Below are positions 5,630-6,031 of a DNA stretch of 6,031 nt, piece after piece. The DNA comes from DASYAN01 sp036501345 (GTDB taxonomy: Bacteria > Chloroflexota > Ktedonobacteria > Ktedonobacterales > Ktedonobacteraceae). The DNA lies in the NCBI GenBank assembly GCA_036501345.1, contig DASYAN010000065.1, forward strand, positions 1 to 6,031, in the 5' to 3' direction. Positions within the stretch are counted from its first letter, which is position 1; every line of letters starts with the position of its first letter. A program made the position numbers and the translations under genes. Below the pieces are notes generated by a model. It saw only the letters and a program-made list of their open reading frames with translations, was not told the origin of the DNA and made no database searches.

Positions 5630-5812
5630 ATGACAACCACAAAGGAATTACATGCAATTGTTGAGGAACTTGAGCTAATTGATATTGGCGATGCCGCCAG
5701 TTACCTGGGGGAAGAGACTACCTTAGAGGAGGAAGCATCTACTTCTAATATAAAGGTGTATTCTTTGGATGATTGCGCCAAAATTGACAATTGTGCTTTT
5801 TACAGAAAGTGA
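5630..5812 (+). CDS. Small RiPP-precursor-like peptide
   Basis: I do not recognise this 60-residue protein as a named family. Its first two thirds are strongly acidic and leader-like: ELHAIVEELELIDIGDA (6-22) resembles leader peptides of ribosomally made, modified peptides, where a short amphipathic segment before an L-(I/V)-D-(L/I)-G-D-A motif binds the maturation enzyme. Residues 1-35 contain eleven Asp/Glu and only one Lys. The C-terminal part changes character: it has Ser/Thr clusters (T30, T31, S37, T38, S39, S45), two cysteines (C49 and C55) five residues apart, and a basic, aromatic end (FYRK). Such a tail could become a thioether- or disulfide-bridged core, but there is no double-glycine or other clear cleavage site. 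The start at 5630 rests on the GGGAG site. No modifying enzyme, transporter or protease gene lies in the window; downstream sequence ends 219 bases later. That it is a real gene is fairly likely; the RiPP role is inference. Confidence 0.65.
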   Translation: MTTTKELHAIVEELELIDIGDAASYLGEETTLEEEASTSNIKVYSLDDCAKIDNCAFYRK

Positions 5813-6031
5813 GCTAAAAAGCTTATCCATGAGCGGTGCCGCCAGTTGAACGTAACGGCTCATTCCCCCCAATCCCCTTGAGGGGATACGGGCAGGGCCA
5901 ACGCATCTAAATAATGATATTTGGAGTAAGTAGTGTATTAATCAATTTTTTAGTCTAAGCATTAGAAAATGATAGAATATGCATGCTTCCGACTCACATA
6001 GATAGAGACATCTTTCCCAGTCTCGATGGAT
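5813..6031. other. Sequence downstream of the small peptide gene
   Basis: No complete gene is seen. A tight hairpin ATCCCC-TTGA-GGGGAT (5872-5887) follows the small gene by about 60 bases. It sits in a G+C-rich patch (5860-5905) unlike the A+T-rich sequence on both sides, and lacks a U tract, so it is a REP-like palindrome or processing site rather than a standard terminator. Near the right edge TGATAGAAT (5970-5978) is a good extended -10 element and may start a transcript that continues out of the window. Confidence 0.4.
5970..5978 (+). promoter_or_regulatory. Candidate extended -10 promoter for a gene beyond the right edge
   Basis: TGA precedes TAGAAT, which matches 5 of 6 bases of the -10 consensus; no good -35 is seen 17 bp upstream (TTAGTC). 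Transcription would begin near 5985. Confidence 0.3.

Noticed and set aside
5983..6031. ATG open to the right edge of the window (16 codons)
   Set aside because: It lies close behind the extended -10 at 5970-5978 and could be a leaderless start, but there is no ribosome-binding site and too few codons to judge.
1..6031. CRISPR array or complete insertion sequence
   Set aside because: No regularly spaced direct repeats and no transposase with terminal inverted repeats were seen. The only regular repeats are the coding 66-base units in the deacetylase.

Overview
The window carries three protein-coding genes, two alanine tRNA genes and one regulatory RNA leader. All except the small gene near the right end are read from the minus strand. 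Moderate G+C, tRNA genes without an encoded CCA end, a T-box leader and long weakly coding intergenic stretches together suggest a Gram-positive-like or Chloroflexota (for example Ktedonobacteria) chromosome. That assignment is inference: no single gene here is diagnostic.

Left part (1-784). A T-box riboswitch leader (about 44-211, minus) ends in an intrinsic terminator and points at a gene beyond the left edge, presumably an aminoacyl-tRNA synthetase or an amino-acid gene. Directly upstream, on the same strand, is tRNA-Ala(GGC) (217-289). Some 380 bp further up is tRNA-Ala(CGC) (672-744), with a strong sigma-70 type promoter. Both tRNAs keep the G3:U70 pair that marks alanine tRNAs.

Middle part (785-5007). 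A 686-residue membrane-anchored polysaccharide deacetylase (1102-3162, minus) has an unusual cytoplasmic N-terminus made of about nine degenerate 22-residue repeats, then one membrane segment, a Ser/Thr/Pro-rich linker, a probable NTF2-like region and a C-terminal NodB domain. Upstream, behind a strong terminator (3523-3567), lies a stand-alone dihydrolipoyl dehydrogenase gene, lpdA (3583-5007, minus), with all catalytic motifs. Two short plus-strand ORFs flanking the deacetylase gene share a small in-frame similarity.

Right part (5008-6031). A 620-bp region with inverted repeats separates lpdA from a divergent small gene (5630-5812, plus). It encodes a 60-residue peptide with an acidic leader-like N-terminus and two cysteines near the C-terminus, resembling a RiPP (ribosomally made, post-translationally modified peptide) precursor. 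No maturation enzyme is visible before the window ends. The genes look like independent transcription units, not one operon; nothing in the sequence ties the deacetylase, Lpd and small peptide to a common pathway.
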